64,000 nucleotides of DNA from an uncultured Spartobacteria bacterium (GTDB lineage Bacteria; Verrucomicrobiota; Verrucomicrobiia; Chthoniobacterales; Chthoniobacteraceae): assembly GCA_903901425.1 (NCBI GenBank), contig CAIURC010000207.1, positions 62,001 through 126,000 of the forward strand. Reading direction: 5' to 3'. Positions 35,489 through 44,030 of this stretch are shown piece after piece. The notes beneath the pieces were generated by a model. That model was not told where the DNA came from, searched no databases, and saw only the letters and a list, made by a program, of their open reading frames with translations. The number at the start of each line of letters is the position of its first letter. Positions within the stretch are counted from its first letter, which is position 1. A program made the position numbers and the translations under genes.

Positions 35489-38158
35489 TCAACGGACACC
35501 CCGGAGTGGCCAAACTTTGACCGAGTCATACTCGCACTTCCCCGAATGTGCCATCTGCCGCAAACCCATCCATCCCGAATGCGTCCAGACCGGCCCAAAG
35601 GTCTTCCCGTCATCTTCCCATGCCGCTGACACCCGGTCATCCACCATTAAACGGATCGATCCGCCCCGCTTGTAGACACGGATTTTTTGGAAGGCATCCG
35701 CTCCACCCGCAGCAACCATCTCCCTCCCCTCAGAGACAAGGTGGAACCCTGCGTTTTTGCGGATGTGCGCCGTACCGCGCTCACCCGCCCAGTAGGAGAT
35801 GTGGTAGTTGTTCAAATCACCACTGTGGTACTGCTCGAACACCCCAGTGCGCGGCCGTAATCCGGAATCGAACACGCCTTCCCCGCGGACTCCCCTCGCA
35901 TTAAAGAATACGATGTTCAGTCCGCGATTCCGGTGCTCGGGACGCACACCAAACTCGAGCAGGAAATCTGCCGGCATCTCCCGGGTGAGCCAGCAGACCA
36001 GATGATTGTCTCCGGCCTTGGGTTTTCCGCCCGGATCCTCGCTTTCCAGAACTAGCCTTCCATTCTCGACCCCCATCCGACGGCCACCTTCCATCCGCCA
36101 GTCTTGGAGCGCGGCCGGGTTTTCAAACCCGCTCACGTACGCCGGATGCGCCCAGTCCACATCCGCCGGGATCCACAAATCTCCCAGCCCCGGCGTGCCG
36201 TCCGGATTGTTGAAATCCACAACCATCTTCCGAGCCCCCTTCTGAATTGTCACCACGCCGCTGTCCCATTCCGACTGGATAAACGGACTGTCGTACACCT
36301 TCGCAGGTGCGTAATTCACCACGCGCCCGTTGATTTCTGGCGGCCGTGTCTGGTCTGTGAAAAAACGAAACTCACCTCCCCCCAGTCCCGTGTATGAAAG
36401 ACAGCCGTCTGCGTGATTGAGAGGCCGCCCCAGCACCGCCTCTTGAAACGATTCCATCGTCGGGAAGTCCGCTTTCAAGGCCACTTCAAGGATCACCGGG
36501 GAAAAATCCTCGCTGCATTTCAGAACAAAACCGCCGCCTCCCGTCCCCCGCTTCTTTCTGTCCTGTGCCTCAATCGAAACTGTGCTCTGCGTCTCCATCG
36601 TCACCTCCCCGGAAACTACACGCACGGCCGCACGCGCACCTTCGGACTCAGAAAAAAACCAGTCTCCACGCTTCACAGGCACTGAAAGACCTTCCTTTGA
36701 AAACCAGACCCGCAACCCCAGCGTTTCCTTGCTCGTCTTCAGCTTCTGAGCGATGAGCGTGCCCTTTTCCTGTGCCGCCCACTGCGCGTTGTAGGAACTG
36801 TGCAGGCTCTCGCAATACGGAAAAATCCGGGCATCGGTTGCTCCTCGGAAAACCGCTCCGTGCCAGCGGTTCTGCGAACTAACCTGCGCCCAGTCCGAAG
36901 TGGGACGCGCCTCAAAGAGCAGCGAGCCCAAGATGAATTCCGGCGTGCAGTACCCGTACCGAACGATCCCCCCGACCTCCGGGCTTATCGGGCATCCCTC
37001 ATGACTCTGCTGCATCCCCTCCCTGAGCAGTCCTGGCCGCCGCTCCCGCACCTCGTAATTGGAGCGGCTTTTAACGTCCAATGCCAAGTCCCGTACCACA
37101 TCGGGCATTCGCCACGATGAAGTCAGGAACGGAACCATTCCGAAGTGTTCAAACTCAGGAATCCCCCGCCCCATCACGTACCATGCAATCCGCCCAATTG
37201 TGTCTGTCCCATGAGGCGCGTTTGCAGGATAACAGCGGGCCTTTCCTCCTCCGCTGACCCCGTCGATCTGATGCTGTGCCCACAACGCCCACCACAGGGT
37301 GATGTAGGCATCCGCCCGGTGTTTGAGCAGTGGGTCGTCTGCCAGTTCGTAGACTCCGTAGGCTGCGGAAAGCGTCACACCCGCATAGCTCGGAGACTGT
37401 ACCTCCGCCGTCATCCCCTTCTTTCCACGCTCCAAGTAGTACCGCCTCAGATACTCGGTCCATGCCTCAGCGTGCTCGGTGGCCGTGTGCCCATCTGCAA
37501 ACCGCCGGTCCCGATACTCTTCAGATCGGGCCAACGCCATGGATGAAGCCCAGCACGAACTGAAGAGGTTGGCATGATGGTTTTCGGAGGAAATCGTCGT
37601 CCACGTCTTCGACTCAAGAACCTCCGCATCACTCAGCTTCGACTTCTCACTCGCCCAGGCCCAGAGTGTTTTCAGGATCACTTGATGGGTGTCGGAAGAG
37701 ATGAGTCCCTTCACCCGCTTGCCTTCCGGCCCGTAGAGCCCGCAGAGATGCACCAGAGCCCGGGGCACATCCTGGAAACTATGGATCTCCAGCAATGTCT
37801 GGGGCCTTTCCAGATGATACTCGCACATCTCACGGAGGGCCACATTCACCTCTTCAAGCTGCTCATTGAGATGCAGGGCCCTCGCGGCAAACAATAGAAT
37901 CGACTGATTATAATTCCGCGTAAAATCCCCGCGGCTTTTCGTGCCTCTGCCACCCCAGTCCTTGTCAATGGACGCTTTGACCAGAGGCTTCCCGGCCTGG
38001 TTGCGGAAAAAAAGATCACACCGCTCTTCACACTCCAAACGTGCACGCTCCAACGCCGCATCACTCAAGACTGCCAGAGGAGCGCTTTCAGCAAACACGG
38101 CACGGACCGGCAGACTCGCCAGCAGCGCAGCAACACACAGGTTATGGAGGTTTTTCAT
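35489..38158 (-). CDS. Exported lyase-like alpha/alpha-barrel protein with C-terminal DUF1961
   Basis: The 889-residue protein has a signal peptide (1-24) and a large helical N-terminal part ('DFTRNYNQSILLFAARAL', 'SSENHHANLFSSCWASSM') like alginate- or heparinase-type polysaccharide lyases. A beta-sandwich middle follows. Residues about 674-889 are a clear DUF1961 domain, a concanavalin-like fold, with 'HLVCWLTREMPADFLLEF', 'FFNARGVRGEGVFD', 'FEQYHSGDLNNYHISYW' and 'GLRQMA'. The catalytic residues cannot be assigned by eye. It begins 69 bp after the upstream sulfatase gene in the same direction, so the pair probably acts on one sulfated, uronic-acid-bearing polysaccharide (inference). The start chosen gives the signal peptide. 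Confidence 0.83.
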   Translation of the reverse strand: MKNLHNLCVAALLASLPVRAVFAESAPLAVLSDAALERARLECEERCDLFFRNQAGKPLVKASIDKDWGGRGTKSRGDFTRNYNQSILLFAARALHLNEQLEEVNVALREMCEYHLERPQTLLEIHSFQDVPRALVHLCGLYGPEGKRVKGLISSDTHQVILKTLWAWASEKSKLSDAEVLESKTWTTISSENHHANLFSSCWASSMALARSEEYRDRRFADGHTATEHAEAWTEYLRRYYLERGKKGMTAEVQSPSYAGVTLSAAYGVYELADDPLLKHRADAYITLWWALWAQHQIDGVSGGGKARCYPANAPHGTDTIGRIAWYVMGRGIPEFEHFGMVPFLTSSWRMPDVVRDLALDVKSRSNYEVRERRPGLLREGMQQSHEGCPISPEVGGIVRYGYCTPEFILGSLLFEARPTSDWAQVSSQNRWHGAVFRGATDARIFPYCESLHSSYNAQWAAQEKGTLIAQKLKTSKETLGLRVWFSKEGLSVPVKRGDWFFSESEGARAAVRVVSGEVTMETQSTVSIEAQDRKKRGTGGGGFVLKCSEDFSPVILEVALKADFPTMESFQEAVLGRPLNHADGCLSYTGLGGGEFRFFTDQTRPPEINGRVVNYAPAKVYDSPFIQSEWDSGVVTIQKGARKMVVDFNNPDGTPGLGDLWIPADVDWAHPAYVSGFENPAALQDWRMEGGRRMGVENGRLVLESEDPGGKPKAGDNHLVCWLTREMPADFLLEFGVRPEHRNRGLNIVFFNARGVRGEGVFDSGLRPRTGVFEQYHSGDLNNYHISYWAGERGTAHIRKNAGFHLVSEGREMVAAGGADAFQKIRVYKRGGSIRLMVDDRVSAAWEDDGKTFGPVWTHSGWMGLRQMAHSGKCEYDSVKVWPLRGVR

Positions 38159-38227
38159 GGGGGATTTTGAATGGGCAAAAGAATCAGGAAACTTCAGGCA
38201 GAGAATCGACAGGTCCACGCACCCCAA

Positions 38228-39631
38228 TCAGGGGTGATGCCCGGCCAAGTCCACAGGCAGAACCGGGTTGTCCCGCGCCAACTCCGCATCCAGCATCCGG
38301 AGCATCCGCGTCACTATTTCCGGGTGCTGCGCTGAGCATTCGCGCTCCTCAAAAGGATCCTCCGTGATCCGAAACAACTCCAAAACACGTCCGGTGCGGA
38401 TCAGCTTCCACTCGCCCTGCCGCAGGCTCTGACCGTGCTTTGCCGCAATGTAAATCGAACGTTCCCCATCTCCAGAAACCGCTCCCGAGATCAACGGCCA
38501 TTGGTTCAGTCCGTCCCACTTCAAGCCTCCGTCCGGAACATACCCCGCTAGAGCCGCAACCGTGGGAAACCAGTCCACTGCGTGCATTGGCCCTGTGACC
38601 TTCGCAGGATTCAATTTCCCAGGCCAGTTCGCAAAGGCACACACACGCGTACCGCCCTCGTACAGGGTCGCTTTCTCACCGCGGAGCGGATGATTCTCGC
38701 TATTGAGCGGGGAGTGCCCCACCTGGCCCACATACGCGTTCTTGAGCGATTCCACACCGCCATTGTCGCTGGTGAACACCATCAACGTGTTGCCCCGTTG
38801 ACCGGTCCGTATCAATGCGTCCTCCAGTTGCCCCACCTTGGCATCCAACTGGCTCACCATCGCCGCCAACCGCAACCGCGAGTCCTGACGCTCCGGGTCC
38901 GAATCGAACACCACACCGTCATACAGTTTTTTGTAGGGCTCCGGAGCATCCACCGGTGTGTGGACCGCATGGAATGGCACGTACACAAACCATGGCTCAC
39001 GCTTTTCCTCAATGAAATGAACCGCCTCTGCCGCAACCAGCTCCGTTGCGTTCCCCTCCTCGTCCAGACGCACCCCGTTCCGGTGCCACGTGTCCTCAAA
39101 CGAGCCCTTCCGGTACTTGTGCGTCCACGGATCCGCGGCCCCGGTCAGCGTACCGTAAGCCTTTTCAAACCCATACGCCAAAGGGCCCCACTCCGGCAAT
39201 GCACCCAGATGCCATTTTCCTGCCATGGCCGTGAAATAGCCCACCGATTGAAGCGCAGACGCCATGGTACACGTCCCGATCGGCATCGCGCGGAGATTGG
39301 ATGGAATGAGCGCATGCGGCCCAAACCGTCCAGGATAACGCCCGCTCATCAATGCAGTCCGCGTTGGCGTGCACACCGGTTGCACATAATGCGCATCCAG
39401 TTCAACCCCGCCGCGGACCAGCGCGTCCATCCGAGGCGTCCTTGAAAAACCTCCATGCCATCCCACATCCCCCCAGCCTAGGTCATCAGCCACAATCAGC
39501 AGAATGTTCGGTCTTGCCGGCTCGGCCCCTCCCGCGCTCCGGAGCGGGGCCACTCCCAACGAAACCAACACGGAAACGGCCAATGCCAAGAACCAGTCCG
39601 GCCCGTTCGGGCTTTGATGGGGAGTGTGCAT
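38228..39631 (-). CDS. Exported FGly sulfatase (arylsulfatase A/B-like)
   Basis: The 467-residue protein has a signal peptide (about 1-36), metal ligands 'VADDLGWGD' (47-55) and formylglycine motif CTPTR with Cys87 followed by 'ALMSGRYP'. 'MAGKWHLG' and 'FTSDNGGVE' complete the active site. By motif it is closest to arylsulfatase A/B types acting on glycan sulfates. It is upstream of the lyase-like gene and probably co-transcribed. A perfect inverted repeat lies 8 bp before the start codon. Modification to formylglycine needs an enzyme not in this window. Confidence 0.92.
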   Translation of the reverse strand: MHTPHQSPNGPDWFLALAVSVLVSLGVAPLRSAGGAEPARPNILLIVADDLGWGDVGWHGGFSRTPRMDALVRGGVELDAHYVQPVCTPTRTALMSGRYPGRFGPHALIPSNLRAMPIGTCTMASALQSVGYFTAMAGKWHLGALPEWGPLAYGFEKAYGTLTGAADPWTHKYRKGSFEDTWHRNGVRLDEEGNATELVAAEAVHFIEEKREPWFVYVPFHAVHTPVDAPEPYKKLYDGVVFDSDPERQDSRLRLAAMVSQLDAKVGQLEDALIRTGQRGNTLMVFTSDNGGVESLKNAYVGQVGHSPLNSENHPLRGEKATLYEGGTRVCAFANWPGKLNPAKVTGPMHAVDWFPTVAALAGYVPDGGLKWDGLNQWPLISGAVSGDGERSIYIAAKHGQSLRQGEWKLIRTGRVLELFRITEDPFEERECSAQHPEIVTRMLRMLDAELARDNPVLPVDLAGHHP

Positions 39632-39638
39632 GGGGAGA

Positions 39639-39657
39639 TAGATCTCAGAAAGATCTA
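39639..39657 (-). promoter_or_regulatory. Inverted repeat at the sulfatase translation start (candidate operator)
   Basis: TAGATCT-CAGAA-AGATCTA is perfect over 7-bp arms and ends 8 bp before the ATG, over the ribosome binding region. It could be a repressor site, or an mRNA hairpin limiting translation. The LysR/NhaR-type regulator gene nearby is one candidate ligand. Confidence 0.45.
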
Positions 39658-39702
39658 GCTCACAGACTGCCCGCCTTCTGACCTCACGAAAAACACTTCT
39701 TT

Positions 39703-39724
39703 CCGATGCTTATCATCGGTTTTT
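39703..39724 (+). terminator. Orphan plus-strand intrinsic terminator
   Basis: CCGATG-CTTAT-CATCGG is followed directly by TTTTT on the plus strand, a textbook terminator shape. Both flanking genes are on the minus strand, and read that way the stem is not followed by a T run. No plus-strand gene ends here. Confidence 0.5.
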
Positions 39725-39755
39725 CCGTCAACTCTCTGGCAGGAACCCTACCCCC

Positions 39756-40730
39756 CTATTCCGTTTCAAAAATGCGGCCCGTGATCAGCGCGACCATCGG
39801 ATGGGCCACTCGCCGCTCCGCCGTGATCGCATAAAAATCACTCCGCACCTCGTCCGTCCTCCCAAGAACCTCAAATCCATACCTCTCTACCGCCTCCTTC
39901 TCGACCAACGTCGGCACCACTAAAAACCCCAGCCCTTCCGTGCCAGCAATCTTCGACAACGCCGCATCCTCAAACTCGCCAATCCGGTCAGGATCCAAAC
40001 CTTTCTGCCGAAACCATTTCTCGAGATCCCGCCGCAAAGTGCAGTTCTGAGTCGGCAGCAACGCCGGCGCACCATCCAAGTTCTTTGGAAAACCGGGTCC
40101 CATCTTCTGAACCAATTCTGGCATGGCGCAGAAACTGACTCCGCACCCTCCCAAGCGGTGGTTAAACACCCGCCCGCTCACGCTCGGAGAAGCCGGTTCG
40201 TCCGCCAGCACCACATCCAGCCGGTGCGCCGTCAGCATGCCCAAAAGATCCCCCACCTTCCCTTCGTGGCATGTCACCTGCACTTTGGAAGGATTCCGGA
40301 ACACCGGACTCAGAATCTCGTAACTCATCAGCTTTGGGAACGAATCGACAATCCCGGCGCTCAAACGCAGGCGCCTCTGAGGCATTGAAACACGCGCAGA
40401 CCGCAACACCTCCCCACCCAAGGCAAAAATCTCTTCCGCATACACCAAAACCATTTGTCCAAACTCAGTGAGTACCAAAGAACGCCCACTCACGCGAAAC
40501 AACTCCTGCCCCAACGCGGACTCCAAAAGCTTCACTTGAGCACAAATCGAGGGCTGTGAAACAGACAGCTTTTCCGCAGCCTTCTTTAACGTCCCCTCCT
40601 TTGCAACCGCCCAGAAATACCGCAGATGATGGAAATTCAAAAACTCCACCCCCGCCCCCTTCCCGGACGCCTCAGCCCGATCCCCTGGCTCGGGATTTCC
40701 TACGCTCCCACCTGCGGTCTTTTTTCCCAT
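39756..40730 (-). CDS. LysR-family regulator, NhaR-like
   Basis: The product has 324 residues from the ATG. Its winged HTH begins 'LNFHHLRYFWAVAKEGTLKKAAEKL' and continues 'SVSQPSICAQVKLLESALG'; the 'HHLRYFWAVAKEG' form is typical of NhaR-type LysR proteins. The C-terminal co-inducer domain covers about 115-320. The first 28 residues are a polar tail; a GTG 27 codons in, just before 'EFLNFHHL', is an alternative start and would remove a 31-bp overlap with the nucleosidase gene. NhaR proteins sense Na+ or pH in enterobacteria; the inducer here is unknown. It is probably co-transcribed with the nucleosidase gene. Confidence 0.85.
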   Translation of the reverse strand: MGKKTAGGSVGNPEPGDRAEASGKGAGVEFLNFHHLRYFWAVAKEGTLKKAAEKLSVSQPSICAQVKLLESALGQELFRVSGRSLVLTEFGQMVLVYAEEIFALGGEVLRSARVSMPQRRLRLSAGIVDSFPKLMSYEILSPVFRNPSKVQVTCHEGKVGDLLGMLTAHRLDVVLADEPASPSVSGRVFNHRLGGCGVSFCAMPELVQKMGPGFPKNLDGAPALLPTQNCTLRRDLEKWFRQKGLDPDRIGEFEDAALSKIAGTEGLGFLVVPTLVEKEAVERYGFEVLGRTDEVRSDFYAITAERRVAHPMVALITGRIFETE

Positions 40731-41263
40731 ATTCCAGCCTTCTGCAATTCACCAAGATACAGTCCTTCACCTTGCCGTATATTTGTCTTCCAGTCCGCCG
40801 TGGAAGCAGCGTCAGCCCGGTCGCTGACATACTTGTAACACCTGAATTCTACTCCGGCACTCCGGCACACTTTCGCAATCGCATACGCCTCCATGTCCAC
40901 AAGGTCGGCATCCCATTCTCCCCCGCCCTCCGTCACAAAACTGTCGCCCGTGCTGCAGGTCAGACCGCTTCCGCCAAGGTCCAAAACCAAACCCTCCTCG
41001 TAAGGCGTCTGACCAGGCGCAAACCCAAGCGCCATCACCCGCATGTCCCGTTGCAGAAAACGCACACAGCGGTGCAACCCAGATGAAACACTCAAGCCCC
41101 CTGCGGTTCCAAAATTCCATACCCTCTCAGGCCGGTACCGCTCCACCAACCGCGCAGCCACCATTGCTGCGTTTACCTTACCAACGCCAGTTTCAAATAC
41201 CCAAGGCTCAAGCGCCAGTTCCGGCGCCTCTGCCTTCAATGCAATCAGCACAATGTCACGCAT
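40700..41263 (-). CDS. Nucleosidase of the MTA/SAH-futalosine family
   Basis: The 187-residue protein has the nucleoside phosphorylase fold: 'ETGVGKVNAAM' (24-34), 'RVWNFGTAGGL' (47-57), substrate loop 'LVDMEAYAIAKVC' (121-133) and a catalytic Asp in 'YKYVSDRAD' (Asp148). It is shorter than MTA/SAH nucleosidase of E. coli (232), lacking part of the N-terminal half, so the exact substrate (methylthioadenosine, S-adenosylhomocysteine or futalosine) is uncertain. It is cytoplasmic. The ATG at 41263 is preferred; a further ten codons upstream are open but unlike the family. Confidence 0.8.
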   Translation of the reverse strand: MRDIVLIALKAEAPELALEPWVFETGVGKVNAAMVAARLVERYRPERVWNFGTAGGLSVSSGLHRCVRFLQRDMRVMALGFAPGQTPYEEGLVLDLGGSGLTCSTGDSFVTEGGGEWDADLVDMEAYAIAKVCRSAGVEFRCYKYVSDRADAASTADWKTNIRQGEGLYLGELQKAGIWEKRPQVGA

Positions 41264-41316
41264 CACACGCCCCAATCCTCCCACCACTCCCAAGGGAAAA
41301 TCAACCCCCGGGAACC

Positions 41317-41353
41317 GGAAAAAATGAAGCCCGGGCCTTTCGGCCCGGGCCTC
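41317..41353 (-). terminator. Intrinsic terminator of the ribosomal operon
   Basis: On the minus strand GCCCGGGCC (41350-41342) and GGCCCGGGC (41337-41329) form a 9-bp stem with a GAAA loop, followed by TTCATTTTTT. It lies 35 bp after the rpsD stop and marks the end of the cluster. Confidence 0.88.
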
Positions 41354-41387
41354 GCTTATAAACTGAACTGAATTTTCAGCAGCCCGA

Positions 41388-41999
41388 CTACCTCGAGTAC
41401 AACTCGACGATCAACTGCTCGTTCACAATCGGAGCGATCTCATCACGGCTCGGAACACGTGCCACTTCCCCGGTGAACTGCTCCTTATCCACCAAAAGCC
41501 AGTCAGGAACCGGCGTGATTTGGGTCAATTCAAGATTCTTCGCCGCAAGACTCCGCGACTTCGGATGGTTCCGGATAGAAATCTTGTCCCCAGTCTTCAA
41601 ATTGTAGGAGGAAATGTTCACCTTGCGACCGTTCACCTGAACGTGTCCGTGTGAAACCATCTGCCTTGAGGCACTCCGGCTACTCGCAAAACCAAGACGG
41701 TACACGACGTTGTCGAGACGGGTCTCAAGCAACTGGAGCAGGATCTCCCCGGTCACGCCACGACGCGTAAGTGCCGTGCTGAAATACCGACGAAACTGAC
41801 GCTCCAGAACACCGTACTGGAAACGGAGCTTCTGCTTCTCAGCCAACGCAACTGCATACTCAGACTGCTTCCGCCGTGAACCCTTGGGACCATGCATCCC
41901 GGGAGGATAATTCTTATTCTCCGTGGACTTCGTTGTCCCAAAAAGCGGGACTCCAAACCTACGGCTCAACTTGTCCTTAGGACCTGTGTAACGTGCCAT
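41388..41999 (-). CDS. rpsD: Small-subunit ribosomal protein uS4
   Basis: The 203-residue protein starts 'MARYTGPKDKLSRRFG' and contains the S4 RNA-binding domain 'RLDNVVYRLGFASSRSASRQMVSHGHVQVNG'-type region (about 92-125). S4 starts assembly of the 30S 5' domain and represses its own operon in E. coli. It is the last gene of the cluster; rpoA and rplQ, which normally follow, are absent and a terminator follows instead. It has no zinc-finger cysteines (C-minus form). Confidence 0.97.
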   Translation of the reverse strand: MARYTGPKDKLSRRFGVPLFGTTKSTENKNYPPGMHGPKGSRRKQSEYAVALAEKQKLRFQYGVLERQFRRYFSTALTRRGVTGEILLQLLETRLDNVVYRLGFASSRSASRQMVSHGHVQVNGRKVNISSYNLKTGDKISIRNHPKSRSLAAKNLELTQITPVPDWLLVDKEQFTGEVARVPSRDEIAPIVNEQLIVELYSR

Positions 42000-42040
42000 T
42001 TAAATCTCCTTTCCGAATCAAAAAAAATAGTGCTTCCGCA

Positions 42041-42604
42041 TCACACACGCCGCTGCTTCGGCGGGCGGCAACCGTTGTGAGGCACCGGCGTGACGTCCCG
42101 GATCAGAGTAATCTCCAAGCCAACAGCCTGAATCGCGCGAACGGCTGATTCCCGGCCGGCGCCCGGCCCCTTCACGCGGACCTCAACCTCACGCAAACCG
42201 TGACCCATCGCCTGCCTGCAGGCGTCTTGAGCCACCATCTGGGCTGCATAAGCGGTGCTCTTACGGGACCCCTTAAAGCCGACTTTCCCGGCGCTCGACC
42301 ACCCAATCACATGACCCACAGCGTCCGTGATGCTCACGATTGTGTTGTTGAAGCTAGCCTGAACGTGGGCAACCCCAGTGTGAACGTTCTTGCTCCCCTT
42401 CGCCTTGATCACCTTGATCGGCTCAACCACAGCATTCGGATCCAGAGAAAGGTTCTCGACCTTCTTCTCTGCTTCCGCTGCCGGTGCCGCATCCTTCTTC
42501 TTGGAAGCCTTCGGCTTCACAGCTGCCTTGGCAGCTTCGGGGGCCGCCGGAGCCGCAGCCGCAACTGCCTCCTCACCACCCACAGTCTTTTTGATCTCTG
42601 ACAT
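42041..42604 (-). CDS. rpsK: Small-subunit ribosomal protein uS11 with long N-terminal extension
   Basis: The 187-residue protein has a standard S11 core from about residue 69 ('[19 protein letters not shown]', '[12 protein letters not shown]'-type loop, '[18 protein letters not shown]'). An Ala/Lys/Glu-rich extension of about 65 residues comes first ('[17 protein letters not shown]'). E. coli S11 has 129 residues. S11 lines the mRNA exit on the 30S platform, so the extension should project there. The start is certain because no later Met precedes the core. Confidence 0.96.
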   Translation of the reverse strand: MSEIKKTVGGEEAVAAAAPAAPEAAKAAVKPKASKKKDAAPAAEAEKKVENLSLDPNAVVEPIKVIKAKGSKNVHTGVAHVQASFNNTIVSITDAVGHVIGWSSAGKVGFKGSRKSTAYAAQMVAQDACRQAMGHGLREVEVRVKGPGAGRESAVRAIQAVGLEITLIRDVTPVPHNGCRPPKQRRV

Positions 42605-42631
42605 AAGATTGTTCTTTCTTGCTTCCCGGGA

Positions 42632-43015
42632 CTACTTCCCGTCTTTAGCCCGCTGCACACCAACGGTCTTCCGAGGCCCCTTCCGAGTCCGCGCATTCGT
42701 CGACGTCCGCTGACCCCGGACCGGCAACCCGCGCCGATGACGAATCCCACGATAGCAGTTAATTGCCTGGAGACGCTTCAGATTCGCCTGCAACTCCCGC
42801 CTCAGGTCACCTTCAATCGGAAGCTTGCTGGCCGTGATCGCCTGAATGATGTGGTTCAGCTGCTCAGGACTCAGATCCTTTGCACGCACATTCGGGTCCA
42901 CATTCGCCTGTTCAAGAATCTTACCGGCGGTGGTCGGTCCGATGCCATAAATGTACGGCAACGAAGCAACAATCCGCTTGTCTCCGGGAATTTCAACTCC
43001 AAGTAGTCGGGGCAT
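42632..43015 (-). CDS. rpsM: Small-subunit ribosomal protein uS13
   Basis: The 127-residue S13 starts '[14 protein letters not shown]' and contains the helix-hairpin-helix '[14 protein letters not shown]' and the basic tail '[22 protein letters not shown]'. It bridges the 30S head to the 50S subunit. GGAGAG lies 7 bp upstream, fixing the start although the frame is open for 34 more codons. The gene lies 17 bp after rpmJ. Confidence 0.97.
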   Translation of the reverse strand: MPRLLGVEIPGDKRIVASLPYIYGIGPTTAGKILEQANVDPNVRAKDLSPEQLNHIIQAITASKLPIEGDLRRELQANLKRLQAINCYRGIRHRRGLPVRGQRTSTNARTRKGPRKTVGVQRAKDGK

Positions 43016-43032
43016 AATTTCTCTCCTTAGTC

Positions 43033-43146
43033 CTAGCCTTGCCGCTGCTTGTGACGCGCGTTCTTGCAAATCACGCGCACAACATTCTTCCGCTTCACGA
43101 TGCGGCACGCCTCGCAAAGCCTTTTCACTGATGCTCTAACTTTCAT
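43033..43146 (-). CDS. rpmJ: Large-subunit ribosomal protein bL36
   Basis: The 37-residue protein starts '[14 protein letters not shown]' and ends '[11 protein letters not shown]'. It has the zinc-binding set Cys-x2-Cys, a further Cys and His of the C-plus form. L36 stabilises 23S rRNA near the peptidyl-transferase region. It sits between map and rpsM, its usual place, but infA, which normally precedes it, is missing. No Shine-Dalgarno site is close to the ATG. Confidence 0.95.
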   Translation of the reverse strand: MKVRASVKRLCEACRIVKRKNVVRVICKNARHKQRQG

Positions 43147-43241
43147 AAGATCTAGCTGGTTCCAGACATCCTCCGGCCACCCGGAACGTCAATCCTTGGT
43201 GGTCACCGATTTTTTTGCAATACTAATTTAAAGTTTTCTAC

Positions 43242-44030
43242 TTAATTCCCGGCAGCTCCCGCCTCGACCGGCAGCAACGTTAAAATCTCAGGCTCGCCAC
43301 CCGTCACGAGGACGGTGTGCTCGAAATGGGCAGAAGGTTTTCCATCCATCGTCACAACTGTCCACTTGTCCGAGAGAACCTTCACACCCTCCGCGCCCAA
43401 GTTCACCATGGGCTCAATCGCAAGCGTCATTCCAGGCTTCAGCTTCGGCCCAGTCCCGCGCCTGCCATAATTCGGGATCTGAGGCTCCTCATGAAGCTTC
43501 CGACCGACCCCGTGCCCGACGAACTCTTTAACAACCGAATAACCTGCGCCCAAAACCTCCTCCTCAATCGCAGCACACATGTCACCCAAGCGCCGACCGG
43601 CAACCGCATATCGCACTGCCGTCATCAAAGCCTGCTGGGTCACCTGCAACAACCTCTGCAACGAAGGATCCAACGCCCCAGCCCCTACAGTCCGTGCGTT
43701 GTCCCCTACCCAACCGCCCTTAATCACACCAACATCCAACTTCACTACATCCCCGTACTGAATCCGGCGTGCGCCCCCAATGCCATGAACCACCTCCTCA
43801 TTCACCGAAATACAGATCTGCCCCGGAAACCCGCGGTACCCCAAAAAAGCACTGGTGCAACCCAGTTCCTTCATGTGCTCCCCAGCAGCTCTATCGATCT
43901 CGCCGGTGCTGACCCCTGGCCGCACCATCCCGCAAATCCGATCCAGCACCAAAGCCGCTGCCCGCCCGGCCTCCCGCATCCGCTCGATCTCGCGCTCGCT
44001 CTTGATCGGTATCATCTCCAACCCGATCAA
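43242..44030 (-). CDS. map: Type I methionine aminopeptidase
   Basis: The 262-residue enzyme removes the initiator Met from new proteins. Metal ligands are visible in 'VVKLDVGVIKGGWVGDNARTV' (two Asp), 'EFVGHGVGRKLHEEP' (His), 'TLAIEPMV' (Glu) and 'AHFEHTVLV' (Glu). I keep the TTG at 44030, in a TTGA overlap with the secY stop and 7 bp after GAGG; the ATG at 44015 is the alternative. It is translationally coupled to secY, the usual order. The 95 bp after it are AT-rich and separate it from rpmJ. Confidence 0.95.
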   Translation of the reverse strand: MIGLEMIPIKSEREIERMREAGRAAALVLDRICGMVRPGVSTGEIDRAAGEHMKELGCTSAFLGYRGFPGQICISVNEEVVHGIGGARRIQYGDVVKLDVGVIKGGWVGDNARTVGAGALDPSLQRLLQVTQQALMTAVRYAVAGRRLGDMCAAIEEEVLGAGYSVVKEFVGHGVGRKLHEEPQIPNYGRRGTGPKLKPGMTLAIEPMVNLGAEGVKVLSDKWTVVTMDGKPSAHFEHTVLVTGGEPEILTLLPVEAGAAGN

